Shown here in pieces: positions 25,501 through 37,372 of a stretch of 64,000 nt of DNA (position 1 is the stretch's first letter; each line of letters opens with the position of its first letter). The position numbers were made by a program, and so were the translations under genes. Below the pieces are notes generated by a model. It was not told the DNA's origin, searched no databases, and saw only the letters and a list, made by a program, of their open reading frames with translations. The DNA lies in the NCBI GenBank assembly GCA_001584585.1, contig LSYV01000002.1:4944332-5008331 (forward strand), written 5' to 3'. The stretch comes from Gonium pectorale (lineage: Eukaryota > Chlorophyta > Chlorophyceae > Chlamydomonadales > Volvocaceae).

Positions 25501-28500
25501 CACGCGCTCACTGCTCGTTCCAGCTATGCGCGTGGCGCCCAGGAAGGCAATGATGTGCGCCAGTGATTACACGGGCACACTCTGAGGAAAGCGTGCCAAG
25601 CTGGCTCCCCGCTTGACAGGTGCGAGGACGACCGGTATGAGTTCGAGATGGCCATTGAGCGAAATGTGGCGACGCTGAAGGTGAGTCCCAGCGTCACGGG
25701 TGTATTTGCTTGTGGGGTAGGAGCATCGAGCGACCTTGCCCACTATGCCTGCGGTATGGCTATTTCGTCTGTGCTGATACCCATCATGACGAAGCATCGC
25801 TGGCCCCCTGTTGGTGCTGTCCACAGCGCCTGAAGCCCATTGCAATGCGGATCGCGAGCATGACCGCGGAGGAGCGGGCTAACTTCAAGCTGGACGAGGG
25901 GCTGCTGGGGCCCGTGCACTGGCGCAGCATTGAGAAGCTGTACGCCGAGCAGGTGGGGCTTCGCGCGGCCAGCTGCAGCTTCATTGGATGTCCTGTGATA
26001 GGCGTCATCGATACGAGTCGAAAGCAACGTGCGCTCAAAGGACCGTGTACCAAGCGACCAACAGTAAATAGGAGTAACAGTGCCAGCGTAGCGGCGGGTG
26101 GGAGCGGCTTGCAACTGAAGTAACCATCATCTGCTACCTGTGAAGCCCTGTACACGGCCCCTTCGTACAGCGGTGCGGGCTGTCAAAAGCATGTAGCTAT
26201 CGTACCATTCATAGTTCCTCTGCACGCATCCACATCCGAAGCTCCTTGCTCGCACTCACAGGGCCCGGCGCTCATTGACTTGATGAAGAAGAACCCGGTT
26301 GTGGCCATCCCGGTGGTCGTCGTGCGCCTGGAGCAGAAGGACGAGGAGTGGTGCGTCCAGCATTCAGTTGGCAGGAGGGAAGGGGGTCCGGATGGCTATT
26401 TGACGACTCAAATCACGGCTCCCATTTGGTGCTACACGCCATAGATAAACAGTGCACCCAATCTAGAAAGCAGCAATCGTTAGTAGTGCAATATGCGTTC
26501 CTCGTGCGTCCAGGCGGCGGGTGCGGGTGGAGATGACTCGCGTATGGAAGCGCATCTACGAGGCCAACTATCACAAGTCGCTGGACCACCGCTCCTTCTA
26601 CTTCAAGCAGGCGGAGAAGAGGTAGGCCCTGCAAGTTCTGCCGGCTTCATGCGTACATGTGTGTGCTGCGGCTGGGGCCTCCAGCAGATGTGACTCACGT
26701 GGGCAGGGGAGGTTATGTTGCTTCTCTGCAAGCAACACATTCCACAGCTGCAGCAATCCCAGTATACTTGGTTTGCGTTCAACGCGCTTCCTTGATCACT
26801 CCACTGGCGCCAGCTCTAGCACGGTTGCGGTGCTCACCTGGCTGCTGCCTTGCCACGCGGCCGACTGCCAGGGCGTTGCTGCCTAAGACGCTAGTGGCGG
26901 AAGTGCGCGAGGCGGCGGACCGACGGCGCCAGGACGAGCGCTCCCTGCGCGCCCTCAGCCTTGCCTACCGCTACGACGCCGTGTTGGAGGCGTCAACTGG
27001 GGACCTCACCTACGACTACTCGGAAAAGTACGTGCAGCAACCCTCCCGGATTGTGGCCTTGCACATGGCCTGTTGCTCGACAAGGCATTCGCGCGTTTGA
27101 ATGCTGATTGTGCGTGCTTGTATCGCGCCGGAAGCCTAACCCCTTGCTTCTAAATGCAACATGTCTGTTCAGGGCGGTGTTCGGTGATATTTACCGCATC
27201 CTGCGCACCGCCGTGGATGAGACGCTCAGCGGAAGCGGCCGCGAGCAGGTGCTCGAGCTGTACCTGGGCCTCCTTGAGCCGTTCTTCGGGCAGGAGGTGC
27301 GCCAGGCTGAGCTGGAGGCGGTGCGGGCGGCCGCAGCGGAGAGCGAGGATGACGGGGACGTGGCGGGCTCGCGGCCCAGCGGCTTTGGTCGCGGCAGGGG
27401 TGGCCACCGGGGACGCGGAGGGCACCGACATCATCACCATCACCACCACAACCATCAGCAGCAACAACAGCAAGCGGCTGCTCTGGGCAACACTGCTGGC
27501 GGGGCTGCTGGAAGCGGCCGGGCGGATGGAGGGGAAGCTGATGCGAAGAGCGAGAGCAGCGACCAGGAGGGCGCCAAGGGCCGGGGAGATGAGGACATGA
27601 CCGATATGGGTACGTACGCATCACGGCAGTCGGGGTTGCTCACATCACAAAGGGCTCAAACCAGAAAACGCAACCACGGGAAGATGTAAAACCTGCCAGA
27701 AACTACTCTCTCCTGCAATGGGTACCTCATCAAGCGCTCGCATGCAGTACGACGCTGTGGATTCTAGCACCTGTCCAGGAACATTTGTCCTTACTGTCTG
27801 CCCTACCTGATGTTGTGCAGAGAACAAGACGCCGCAGCCGGGCACCACGCCGGAGCCCCGAGCTGGGGACGAGGGCGGCGTTGCCGGGGGCAAGGAGGGC
27901 ACCGCGGGCATTAGCGACAAGGAGGGCGAGGACGATGACACATCGGCAGACGCCGGCAGGGGGCAGGGGGAGGACAGTGCCGGTGCAGGCACCGCTGGGG
28001 CAGCCCGCGCGCAAGCGCGCATCTCGGACCGCTTGGACCGGGCATACGCGGCATGCAAGCCACTTGCCGCCTTCACCGGCGGCGCCTCGCCTAGCCACGT
28101 GCCCGCGGGACACCATCTGCTTTTCGGCAACGAGAACGTTTACATCTTCTACAGGTGTGACCTTTTCCCTTGTAAAATGAGCCGTGCTCACTTCTGACGA
28201 TGCCCATGGTTGCTGGTGTAGTTGTTGTGGTTGACTGCCCCGTCGAGCCTCACTGGCGCTGAACTGGTGGCCTGCGCCCATCCGCATCAGGTATCACCGG
28301 ATTCTCTTTGAGCGGCTGTGCACAGCACGCAAGTGCGTGCAGACCAAGTGCAACGCGGCAGCCGCCAACTGCGGGCGGCAGCAGGCTGACGGTATCAGCG
28401 GCGTCGTGACCCCGGAGCCGGCTGAGGTGCGTCTGGATTAAACTGCAGGAGACTAATCATATCTAGGTCAAGAAGGACCTGCGCTTCCAGTTTACGGTGC

Positions 28501-29940
28501 CCTTACTAAGCAGTTGCGGTGCTGAGTGCGGAGGTAGTGGGACTGTACAGCTGCGGAATCCGTTCTTACCGGCACGACCAGTGTATCACGTGGATCGTAG
28601 GTATCCCGATTCGCTGGGACAAGTTCCTTCGCATGAGGACGCAGAGTCACTTGTGTTCCCGTCTACTTGCCGGTTACTCTGTTGGTCCTCCCTGTACCAC
28701 ATGCAGCACTGCCTTTTCGCCCAGATGTGACCAATGCCGGCACGGTACCCCTGTGCAGGCACGGCTCACACAGTTTGAGGAGCTGCACGCGGAGTTCATG
28801 TCGATGCTCTTGCGCGTCATGCGGGGGCAGCTGGAGAGCAGCGTGTACGAGGACCAGTGCCGCAGTCTGCTCGGAACGGGCTCCTACGAGCTCTTCACGC
28901 TGGACAAGCTCTCAGCCAAGATTGTGAAGCATATGCAGCTAATGCTGCAGGACGAGACGACCACGAAGCTGTGGGAGTTGTACAAGTACGAGCGGGCTCG
29001 CGGCGTGCCCATCCATACGACGCTCTACCACGTCAACTGCCACGCGGTGCTCACGGACGAGCCCTGCTACCGCATCGCTTACAGTACGCCCTCCTCGACC
29101 CTCGACATAACGCTTGTGGAGCCCGATAAGGCGCCTGAGGCTCTGGGCAACGCAGCTGAGGGCTACATCACGGACTACATCAGGTGTGGCGCTCGAGGGC
29201 TGGGTAGAAGTCCTCGATAGGTTCAAGTGTGGCTTGGTGAGAGTTGGCCTCACCTACTGCTATACATTGAAACTGGCACCGACTGCGCTAGGTGCCGGCT
29301 CGCTCCTCGCCTCGGATTCCACCCCGCTTCGTTTCAGTGTCGCCCATGTTGCTGTGCGCAGGGCGTACGTCAGCGCGCCCACGCCATCTCCGCCCAATGG
29401 CTGCCAGCTCTACCTCCGGCGTAACCTGTCACAGCGGGCTCGGCAGGGCCCGGACGCGGAGCTGGTGGACGTGCTCCGCTCAGTGGCCATCTTCAACGGA
29501 CTCGAGTGCAAGATCAGCTGCACCACGTCCAAGGTACCTGCGCAAGGCGTGGGGTCGCTGGGCCCAACAATAGCACTGACCAAATGCTCACGTGTCATGG
29601 GTCGGTCCGCTGCAGCGCTTGTGAACTGGGGTGCGTCGATTTGGTGGACGGGCTTCCTCACGGCACGACCTGCTTTTTTCCCTGGATCCCGCATTCCTTC
29701 CGTCGGCTGAATCCATGCGCTGGCGCCGCCTTGCTCTTAACCCACCAGGTGTCATACGTTCTGGACACGGAGGACGTGATGTGCCGCAAGCTGCAGCAGC
29801 GCCGCGGCGAGCCTGACGCGCAAAAGATGCTCAGATCAGACCGGTTTACGCGCTGGATGGACGAGCGGACCACCATCCGGAGCGATGAGGTTGACGCCAT
29901 CATGGCGCTGACAGGCGCCGCACCGGGCGGGCCGCAGTAA
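22583..29940 (+). CDS. SIN3: SIN3 histone-deacetylase co-repressor scaffold, tandem copy B, 22 exons, 1177 aa
   Basis: Exons 22583-22635, 22744-22911, 23102-23192, 23254-23307, 23405-23473, 23595-23693, 23791-23871, 24125-24260, 24480-24679, 24881-25051, 25172-25347, 25620-25680, 25827-25952, 26262-26350, 26514-26621, 26872-27027, 27173-27609, 27821-28154, 28291-28426, 28759-29183, 29362-29533, 29749-29940. The start is [20 protein letters not shown]1 is ~36-104, and its end [18 protein letters not shown] is closer to plant SIN3 than copy A. PAH2 ([14 protein letters not shown]...FTYFLPDG) is ~133-200; PAH3 ~265-330. The HDAC-interaction region starts [10 protein letters not shown]. The C-terminal domain ends [18 protein letters not shown], very like plant SIN3. 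Exon 17 carries a His/Gln tract (~698-716) in a Gly/Arg-rich linker. Intron positions match copy A except for an extra intron (27610-27820). Intron 1 uses a GC donor. Both copies look intact and are presumed functional. Confidence 0.93.
22636..22743 (+). other. GC-AG intron in SIN3 copy B (intron 1)
   Basis: The donor is CAG|GCGAGT and the acceptor CATGCAG|C, joining phase 2 to give Ser18 as in copy A. The alternative GT three bases later (GTTCAC) leaves the wrong phase. Exon 1 is 53 nt in both copies. Confidence 0.75.
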
Positions 29941-31620
29941 ACACACTGTGGACCCGGCGATCTCGGCGGAAGGGCCGCGGAGCGGCAGTCCACCATGCGG
30001 GCCGCAGTGAGGAGGGTACAGAGCGGTGCCAGTGCTCGCGGAAGGAGTATCTGGAGCCGCGCGCCATGCAAAGATTCATACACGTGGTACCTGTGCGGCC
30101 TGGATGCAGGAGGGCGGCAGGCAGGCGGTGGTGGGGGGAGCCCGCTCGATGGAGTACCGCAGCGGCGCAGTGCCCGAACATCTGTCTGGCTGCCCTGAGG
30201 GCAGCATTCCCTGAATGGATTCTTGGACGGCAGCCGCGTTTACTGCAGCCACAGCCTTCGCCACTGAGGCCATAGTATAGGTAATTTGGACGTGGTATAC
30301 CATCCATGAGGATGCTACTAGTGCGCTGTGTGCATCTCGATAGATCCGGCGTTGCTGGCGCAGCAACAGCTGCTCGCGTAGCCCACTATGACCGCACATC
30401 TGTTGACGGCAGGGTTGGGTTCGTGCCCGAGCAAGGGCGGGGCCTCGTGCATGCTGGACGGGACAGCGCTTGCAGCAGCTGGCGCAGCCCGGGTCGAGCG
30501 GCCTAGAGCAGGTGTTTGGGGTTTCGGGTTCTGGACCGCCGGACAATGTACGTACCTAGAGAAGAGAAGTGCAAGGCCCTTTCTGTTGTTTACCGGATGT
30601 TGTCTTACTGATCCTGTACTGAGCGACTGCTCAGGTGGGTAGCCAAACGTTGTATCAGTACACTGCGCGAATGCTTATTGCACTGAGTGTTACGACGGCT
30701 TTGTTGGGTTTCTGGTCTCCATGCGTTGATTGGCTTCATGTCCGCGGGGCCACGAGCAAAGCGTGAGGAGCTGCAGGGCCATGAGAGTTACCCACTCATA
30801 AGCCATCGTGCATGAGTGGTTGTCAATGAGTGGTCAACCGGCTCATAGCCCTGCCATGCTTACGATACTTGCTGAATTGTTGCGCCGTAATGCAAGAGAT
30901 TAGGCCCCGCGCTGCTGTAAGTGCAACTGTTTTGTTAATGACTAGGGCTACGGGCACGGCTACGGGTCCTCTCCTGGGCCTCCTGCAACTGCTGGACGGA
31001 GCTTGAGACGGGCACGGTGTGGCGCCGAAGCGGGTGGGAACTCGTCCCCTGATTAAGTGGCATGGTGGCGTCCTACTGTGTGTGGCGCCCTTGCACAGGA
31101 ACCTCCCCGTTACATGAAATCATATCAGGCTTTACTATACCCGAGACCTCCAGTCTACAGAGCAACCCGCTTCTTCCTGAGCTCTCAGCACGATTCCGAC
31201 AGTTGTGACTTGCTCGTTCCTCATAGAATCGAACGGACGCCTTATTAATAGTTCTGATGTAAAGAATGTAACGGTGCACCGGGTTTGAGCATCGGGCAAG
31301 GCATCGGGGTCCAGCCTGGCAGGCTCCTATGGTCTCTAAATGAGTTATGTAAACAATGAATATGAACTTATAACACGTTGCTTAGGGGGATGGGCGCCCT
31401 CTGACGCCGCGGCTCCGCCGCGGAAGCTTTCGGGCCTCCCGAAAAAACTAGGCCAAACGTTGTGAAAAGTAAATGCGTACTTGATTGGCGCCAATCTAAG
31501 CGATATGCGTGAGCGCCGGTCGATCATTGAAGCTCCTGTTTGCGCAGACTACTCGCGTCACGATCGTGGAATGGAGTTGACTGGTCGGACTTGTGGCTGA
31601 TCGGACATTAACTTCAGCGC
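29941..31620. other. Intergenic region downstream of SIN3-B
   Basis: About 1.7 kb without a recognisable gene. It holds short inverted repeats near 30792-30839 (CCACTCAT / ATGAGTGG, with a second ATGAGTGG at 30826) and the paired GC hairpins listed separately at 31407-31444. Confidence 0.45.
31407..31444. repeat. Two adjacent perfect hairpins
   Basis: CCGCGG (31407-31412), loop CTCCG, CCGCGG (31418-31423); then TTTCGGG (31428-31434), loop CCT, CCCGAAA (31438-31444). The stems are perfect and 4 bp apart. They do not overlap any coding exon. Confidence 0.7.
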
Positions 31621-31664
31621 CGTAAGACAGCATTAGCTGTAATCACATATGAAAATGGCGGATT

Positions 31665-31759
31665 GCGTTTTCCAGGTAATCCCCTGGCACGTTCGTACGT
31701 TGACGTCCGTACCCGATGACGGTGGCGTTTTCCCAGTAATCCCTTATACATCCGTACCC
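31665..31759 (+). promoter_or_regulatory. Duplicated motif pair upstream of METE
   Basis: A 19-bp element at 31665-31683 (GCGTTTTCC...TAATCCC) recurs at 31725-31743 with 17/19 identity and exactly 60 bp spacing. Each copy is followed by a perfect TCCGTACCC (31706-31714 and 31751-31759). The pair lies 130-220 bp before the METE ATG and just upstream of a TATA-like box. The role in METE control is inferred. Confidence 0.55.
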
Positions 31760-31790
31760 ATTGGCATCGGGCCCGTGAGGCCCGCGACAC

Positions 31791-31796
31791 TATAAA
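31791..31796 (+). promoter_or_regulatory. Candidate TATA box of METE
   Basis: TATAAA within CACTATAAATTACG, 94 bp before the ATG at 31885. Position and sequence suit a core promoter; no transcript data are available. Confidence 0.5.
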
Positions 31797-31884
31797 TTAC
31801 GTATGCTGTTGGTATTTGCACCACCGCTCGCTGCATACCCTATCTTAGCCGACCTCGTCCCTAACCTTGGAGACCAGATAGATC

Positions 31885-34800
31885 ATGGCAACCTGCGCCA
31901 CCATCGGTATGTTCCACCGCTCAGCGTTACATTCTGACTTGCCAATGACTGGAGTAACCTTGTAGGCTTTCCTCGTATCGGTCCACACCGGGAGTTGAAG
32001 TTTGCGCTTGAGAGGTGAGAACGTCTAACTCTTCCCACTGGCTGACCTTCACTGGCCTGGACATTTGATGGGTTGTTCTCCTTGACTTGCGCGAATGCTC
32101 GTTGGATCTAACGGCTTCTGCCTGGTGTGATTCGCTCCGTGACCGCCCGCAGGTTCTGGCAAGGGAAGCTGAGCGAGGCTGACCTGCTGTCTACGGCGGA
32201 CAAGGTGCAAGCCGATGCATGGGAGCTCCAGAGGGACACCGGTATCGCCGCTATCGGCCTTGATGGCACCTTGTACGACCAGGTAGGTTGTCTGACCAAC
32301 CACGTGGATGGGGCGGTTCTTTGCTGCTACCCTTTGCCGCTATTCTTTGCTGCCCCCATTGGTGCAAATGGGTTGGTGGTGCACATAAATGCCTCCTCTG
32401 GATGCAAGTTAATGAGGGCTTGCACGCAAGTCTGCAGTTCCCCTTTGCAGTGCATGCACCCGGTCCTGCCTACCGCTCGCTTCTCCGCAGGTCCTGGACA
32501 CTGTACAGTGGCTGGGAGTCATTCCCGCACGTTTCAAGGTGAGCAACAAGGTATGGGCTGCGCATCCTAGTACGTCCCCCCCTGCCTCGTTGCGCATTGC
32601 ACGTCATGGCCTTGCTGGCGCCGTCTTGTTGGCCATGGCGTACATCCCCACGGGCTGCGTCCTGCTGCCCCATCGACTGCCGGGGCCATCAGCCTGCTCG
32701 TTCGCTGGCGCAGGGGCTCTCGGGTCTGCAGCGCTACTTTGCGATGGCTCGCGGCGCCCCAGGCCGCCCCGCACTTGACATGACCAAGCTGATGGACACC
32801 AAGTAAGGAGACTGCACACAGGTCCATTGCAAACAGAGCGTCTGCACGCCATGTGAATGCTGGCACGCCACGGTGTTGCATGCACGGCGCATGAAGCCCG
32901 GGATCCGACGCCATCCTGGGTGGCCATTGCGGTACCCTACCTAAGGCCCTCCGTTTGCGCCACCCGCAGCTACCATTTCTTGGTTCCCGAGTTGGATGCC
33001 AACTTCTCGCCGGAGCCCAACTATGAATGGCTGGTGGACAAGGTGGCCAAGGGCCAAGCCGTGCTGGGGGCCGCTTCCGCCATACCCATCGTCATGGGTA
33101 GGCTCTTATATGCACTTATCTTAAAGTGTAACTCAACTGTATACCAGTCCGCGCACATAACAATGGGGGGCGCTGGGGTTTGGGCAGGGGTTTCGGTGGG
33201 TTTCCTCACAGGGAAAGCCGGTTTGTCCCTCCCGTTGTCTTCGCCCTGCCCGCCTACCTGTAACCTCTCCCACAGTCATAGCAAGTGCAACAAGGCCTGC
33301 AAACCCGCCTTCGTGTAGGTCCGGTGACCTTCGTATGCCTCGCCAAGGGCTGCCCCGTGCCGACTGACGAGGCTGTGCGCCGCCTGCTGCCCGCCTACAC
33401 GGAACTCCTGCGCCGCCTGGCCGGCATGCGGGTGCCCGAGGTGCAGATGCACGAGCCCATCCTGGCCACCTCGGGCGCTGGCGATCTCCGCGACAGCTTC
33501 GAGGCCGCGTACCTGGAGCTCGCCAAGGTGTGGTCCGCGGTAGTGGCGCACAACTGCGTCGCGTCGGGAGAGTCCTCCCCCGTCGTCGGCCCACAGCGTA
33601 TCACGCGCTAAACCCTAAGCATATCACACGCTAAGCGCAACGGCTCTGTCCGCGGCCGCTAGTGATTAGCAGCCCAGCGCGGGGACGTAGCTCATGTGCC
33701 CAGAGTCTCCGGCCCCCCCCCTGCTCCGGCCCACGCGCGCAGGCGGGCGTGCCGCTGCACCTGGTGACCTACTACGACGACATCGGCTCCGCCTACCCCT
33801 GGGCAGTGAACCTGCCCGTTAGCAGCGTCACCCTGGACTTCCTGGGCGTGCCGGGTGCCGCCGTGCCCAACCAGACGCTGCAGCTCATCCGGCAGCACGG
33901 CTTCCCGGCCGACAAGCGCCTGGGCGCGGGCGTGGTGGACGGTCGCTCGGTGTGGGCTGACGACGGTGGGTAATTGAAAAGATGATTTGTTTGGCGGGCT
34001 GGCGGGACAGCAAAGGGCGCAGTCCCGGCGGACGTGCAAGCACTGCCAAGCATTCGATGTTTCGGTCACATCTAGCGCTGCGGTAGGAGCTGCCCCCTCA
34101 CTCGGCAGCACATTTGGGCCCTTACAGAACGGGCGGGCAACGCAAATATACGTGAGGCCACCGGGGGACGAATTCGAGAGTGCAGGTAGACTCGCGCCGC
34201 ATACTGCGTGGGTGGGGCCTCACATGCCATCGCCGCGCCTTACCGATCATCTCTCGCTCCTTCGCGCCCCTGACCCACGCACCATGCTCAGGCACCGCCG
34301 TCTCGCTGGTGACGGAGCTGCTGGGTCTGGGCATCCCGCACGAGCGGCTGGTCATTACCAGCTCCGCCCCGCTGCAGCACCTCCCCTACGACCTGCGATT
34401 GGAGGGCGGCCACCTGCCCGAAGGCCTGGCAGGCCGCCTGGCCTTCGCCACCCAGAAGCTGGCCGAGATCGTGAGCACCGCCACTGCCGTCGCCGTCGCC
34501 GCCGCTGACCCCGGCAGCGCACACGGTGACGCGCCGGGGGCGGTCAAGCCGCAGGCGGGGGCAGCCGGCGCAGCAGCCGGCAGCGGCGAGGGAGTTGCTT
34601 TCGGGCAGCAGCTCGACGAGAAGCTCTTCAGCCGCTCGGAGGCGTATAAGACACGGCGGGAGGCGCAGGCGACGTTCCCGGCCTTCCCCACCACGACCAT
34701 CGGCTCCTTTCCCCAGACGGCTGGTGAGTTGCGGTTTTCGCCAGCCACGGTTGCCTGCGCAGAGCACGTGGCGTTGGTCCCACTGCCACAGCGCCCGCAC

Positions 34801-37372
34801 CTTTTACGGTGGGGATAGCTGCAGGCGGGTTCGTATGCGTGCATCCGTTCACTCGGCACTTCGTGCCTATCGCTGTTCGCAATGGATGGCTAGACATCAA
34901 TCTGCAGCCGAGACCGCAACTTGCAAGGCAAGGGTCGTAGGCCAGAAAGACACCGACGCTCTGCTTCCGGCCCTTCCATCTTTTGCCATCGCCCAGAGGT
35001 CCGCCGGCTGCGGCAGCAGCTGCAGCGCGGCGCGCTCTCCCGGCCCGAGTATGAGCGCCTGATCACGGGCCACATCGCGCACTGCGTGGGCGTGCAGGAG
35101 GCGCTGGGGCTCGACGTGCTTGTGCACGGGGAGTCGGAGCGCACCGACATGGTCGAGTAGGTGGCCTCGGCGATCGGGCTGCGTTTGATGGTGGACCTCC
35201 CGCGGCACGGCCAGGGGTAGAGGATCATGGATAGGCGCGCTGGGTGGTCATGCCAAAACTTGCGGCGCCGCGGCCACAAACTTCGGCAATTTGGGCACCC
35301 AGCGCTCGGAGCCTGCGCAAGCTCACTGCTACCCTGGTGTACGCCTTGCACTTCCCCGCAGGTACTTCGGCACACAGCTGGGGGGCATGTGGCACACGTC
35401 GTCGGGCTGGGTGCAGAGCTACGGCAGCCGCTGCGTGCGGCCGCCCGTGGTGGTGGGGGACATCGAGTACCAGGGCCCCATGGCGGTGTGGGAATACCAG
35501 GTGGGTAAGCAGCTGCGGCGACCCTTGCAATCAGTCACGGCGCGAGTGGGCTGACGCAATGCATGCCAGAGCATTCTCTCCTCTAATACAGCCCGGTAGC
35601 TTGCCTACATACAGAGCACATTGGCGCGTACAAGTCCGCATGGTTTATCGCTGCTGCCCGTCCCTCACACCATCTCACACTGTCGCCTTGTGGTCAGTTT
35701 ACTCCCCGCCCTCGATAAGTCGCCGTGCCGCGGGCCCCCGTCGTTCGTCGTGCTGCTGCCTCGCGCAGGTGGCCCAAACGTACACTCGCCGGCCCGTGAA
35801 GGGCATGCTGACCGGCCCAGTCACCATCCTCAACTGGTCCTTCCCGCGCAAGGACATCAGCCGCCAGCAGCAGGCCATGCAGCTGGCGCTGGCGCTGCGG
35901 AAGGAGGTGGCGGCGCTGGAGGAGGCGGGCTGCAAGGTCGTGCAGGCAAGTGGGTGGCGGCCAGGGCATTCCAGGCGGATTCTCGCAGCCATGCACCAGT
36001 CGGGCGCGACATAGCCAAGAAGTACTCCTCTTGTCAAGCCCAGAGAAGATATCCGAATGATGTATCACGTACATGCGTACTGTATAGCCAAGGCCGTGCC
36101 ATACGGCCATGCACGGCACGGATCACCCCAGACCCCACATGCACCTGATTCTCGCAGGTTGACGAGCCAGCGCTGCGCGAGGGTCTGCCCCTCAAGGCAG
36201 AGCGCTGGGGCAGCTACCTGGGCTGGGCGGTGGACGCGTTCCGGCTGTGCACGGCGGTTGCCGGCCCCGCCACCCAGATAGTGACGCACCTGTGCTACAG
36301 CGACTTCAACGACATCCTGCCCGCCATCGACCGCATGGACGGTGGGTGCGGCCGAGGGCGGTGCCGCTTGCTGCGCGGTGAAGAGGCGGTGAAGAGTCGG
36401 TGAAGAACTCTTTCCTCAAATGGGCAAATGAGCAGGCTGGCGTGAGCCTCTGCTGGGCCCTTGCGTCCACAGCCTACGTAGACCGCCGGTGCACACCTTG
36501 TTTTTGCCGTCCTGACCTCCGTGTACCCTCGCCGCAGCCGATGTCCTGACCATTGAGAACTCCCGCTCCGACAACGCCATGATTCGGGCCCTCGCGACCG
36601 CGGGCTACCGCCGGGACATCGGGCCGGGCGTCTACGACGTGCACAGCCCCGAGGTGCCCTCGGTGGAGTTCATCAAGTCCCGCATCAGGTGCGGGGATTA
36701 CGTGGGTGGGTGGAAAGCGTCTCGCTGCTTGAGCCGATGGCCGATGGCGAGGTGTGGGACTGGGGATAGGGATGCGGTGGTTGCTGGCCCGAGAAGGAAT
36801 GGTCCCAGCGCAAGCGCACGCGGCCGGTTCTCGCTTCACGCCATGCTCCGGCGGGCGCTCAGTGCCATCGGGTCTCTGCTTTGTCACCCCGAGTCCGCAC
36901 GCAGGCGACAAGCCATCCCGCAGCCTGCTCTGCAGCCACGCGTAGCCACGTCAGCCTTCCGGCTTTACAGCTTGGGTTGCTTGTATGTGCCTTTCCTCGC
37001 AGCCGGTGGGTACGCGTGCTGCTCCTTGCCCCGACACCTTTCCCGAGTACTGCTTCACGCTGCCCGCCCTGATGCCCCTCCCCCCGCACGCACAGGTCCT
37101 TCCTGGACAGCGGCATCCTCCCGGGCCGCCCCGACCGCATCTGGGTCAACCCCGACTGCGGCCTCAAGACGCGCGGCTGGCCCGAGACCATCGCAGCGCT
37201 GCGCAACATGGTCCAGGCGGCGGCCGAGGCGCGCGCCGAGCTGTCGGAGGGGGCGTCCAGCGGCGCCGGCAGCGCGGCTGGCGGCGTCGGTGCGGAGCAG
37301 GTCTGCAAGCAGCAGCCCGCCGAGGAGGCGGTCGGACTGGCCGGGCGCAGCTGCGGTGGGTGTTGCCGCTGA
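31885..37372 (+). CDS. METE: Cobalamin-independent methionine synthase (METE), 15 exons, 805 aa
   Basis: Exons 31885-31906, 31966-32014, 32153-32282, 32491-32538, 32714-32802, 32970-33097, 33319-33527, 33743-33965, 34292-34723, 34997-35156, 35362-35500, 35769-35945, 36158-36341, 36538-36688, 37096-37372. It transfers a methyl group from 5-methyltetrahydropteroyl-polyglutamate to homocysteine. Seen: N-domain [48 protein letters not shown]-domain [31 protein letters not shown]-type [17 protein letters not shown] and [15 protein letters not shown]. All zinc ligands are present: His646 and Cys648 (THLCYS), Glu670 (TIENSRSD), Cys735 (NPDCGLKTR). No transit peptide, so probably cytosolic. It is longer than plant METE (~765 aa) because of an Ala/Gly-rich linker insert (near 34480-34600) and a Gly/Ala/Cys-rich tail. 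Intron 12 uses a GC donor. Confidence 0.95.
35946..36157 (+). other. GC-AG intron in METE (intron 12)
   Basis: The donor is CAG|GCAAGT and the acceptor CTCGCAG. Splicing in phase 0 joins CKVVQ to [12 protein letters not shown], matching the conserved METE core. The GT four bases on would shift the frame. Confidence 0.85.

Noticed and set aside
30792..30839. Short inverted repeats around CCACTCAT/ATGAGTGG
   Set aside because: Eight-base arms with long loops are expected by chance at this scale.
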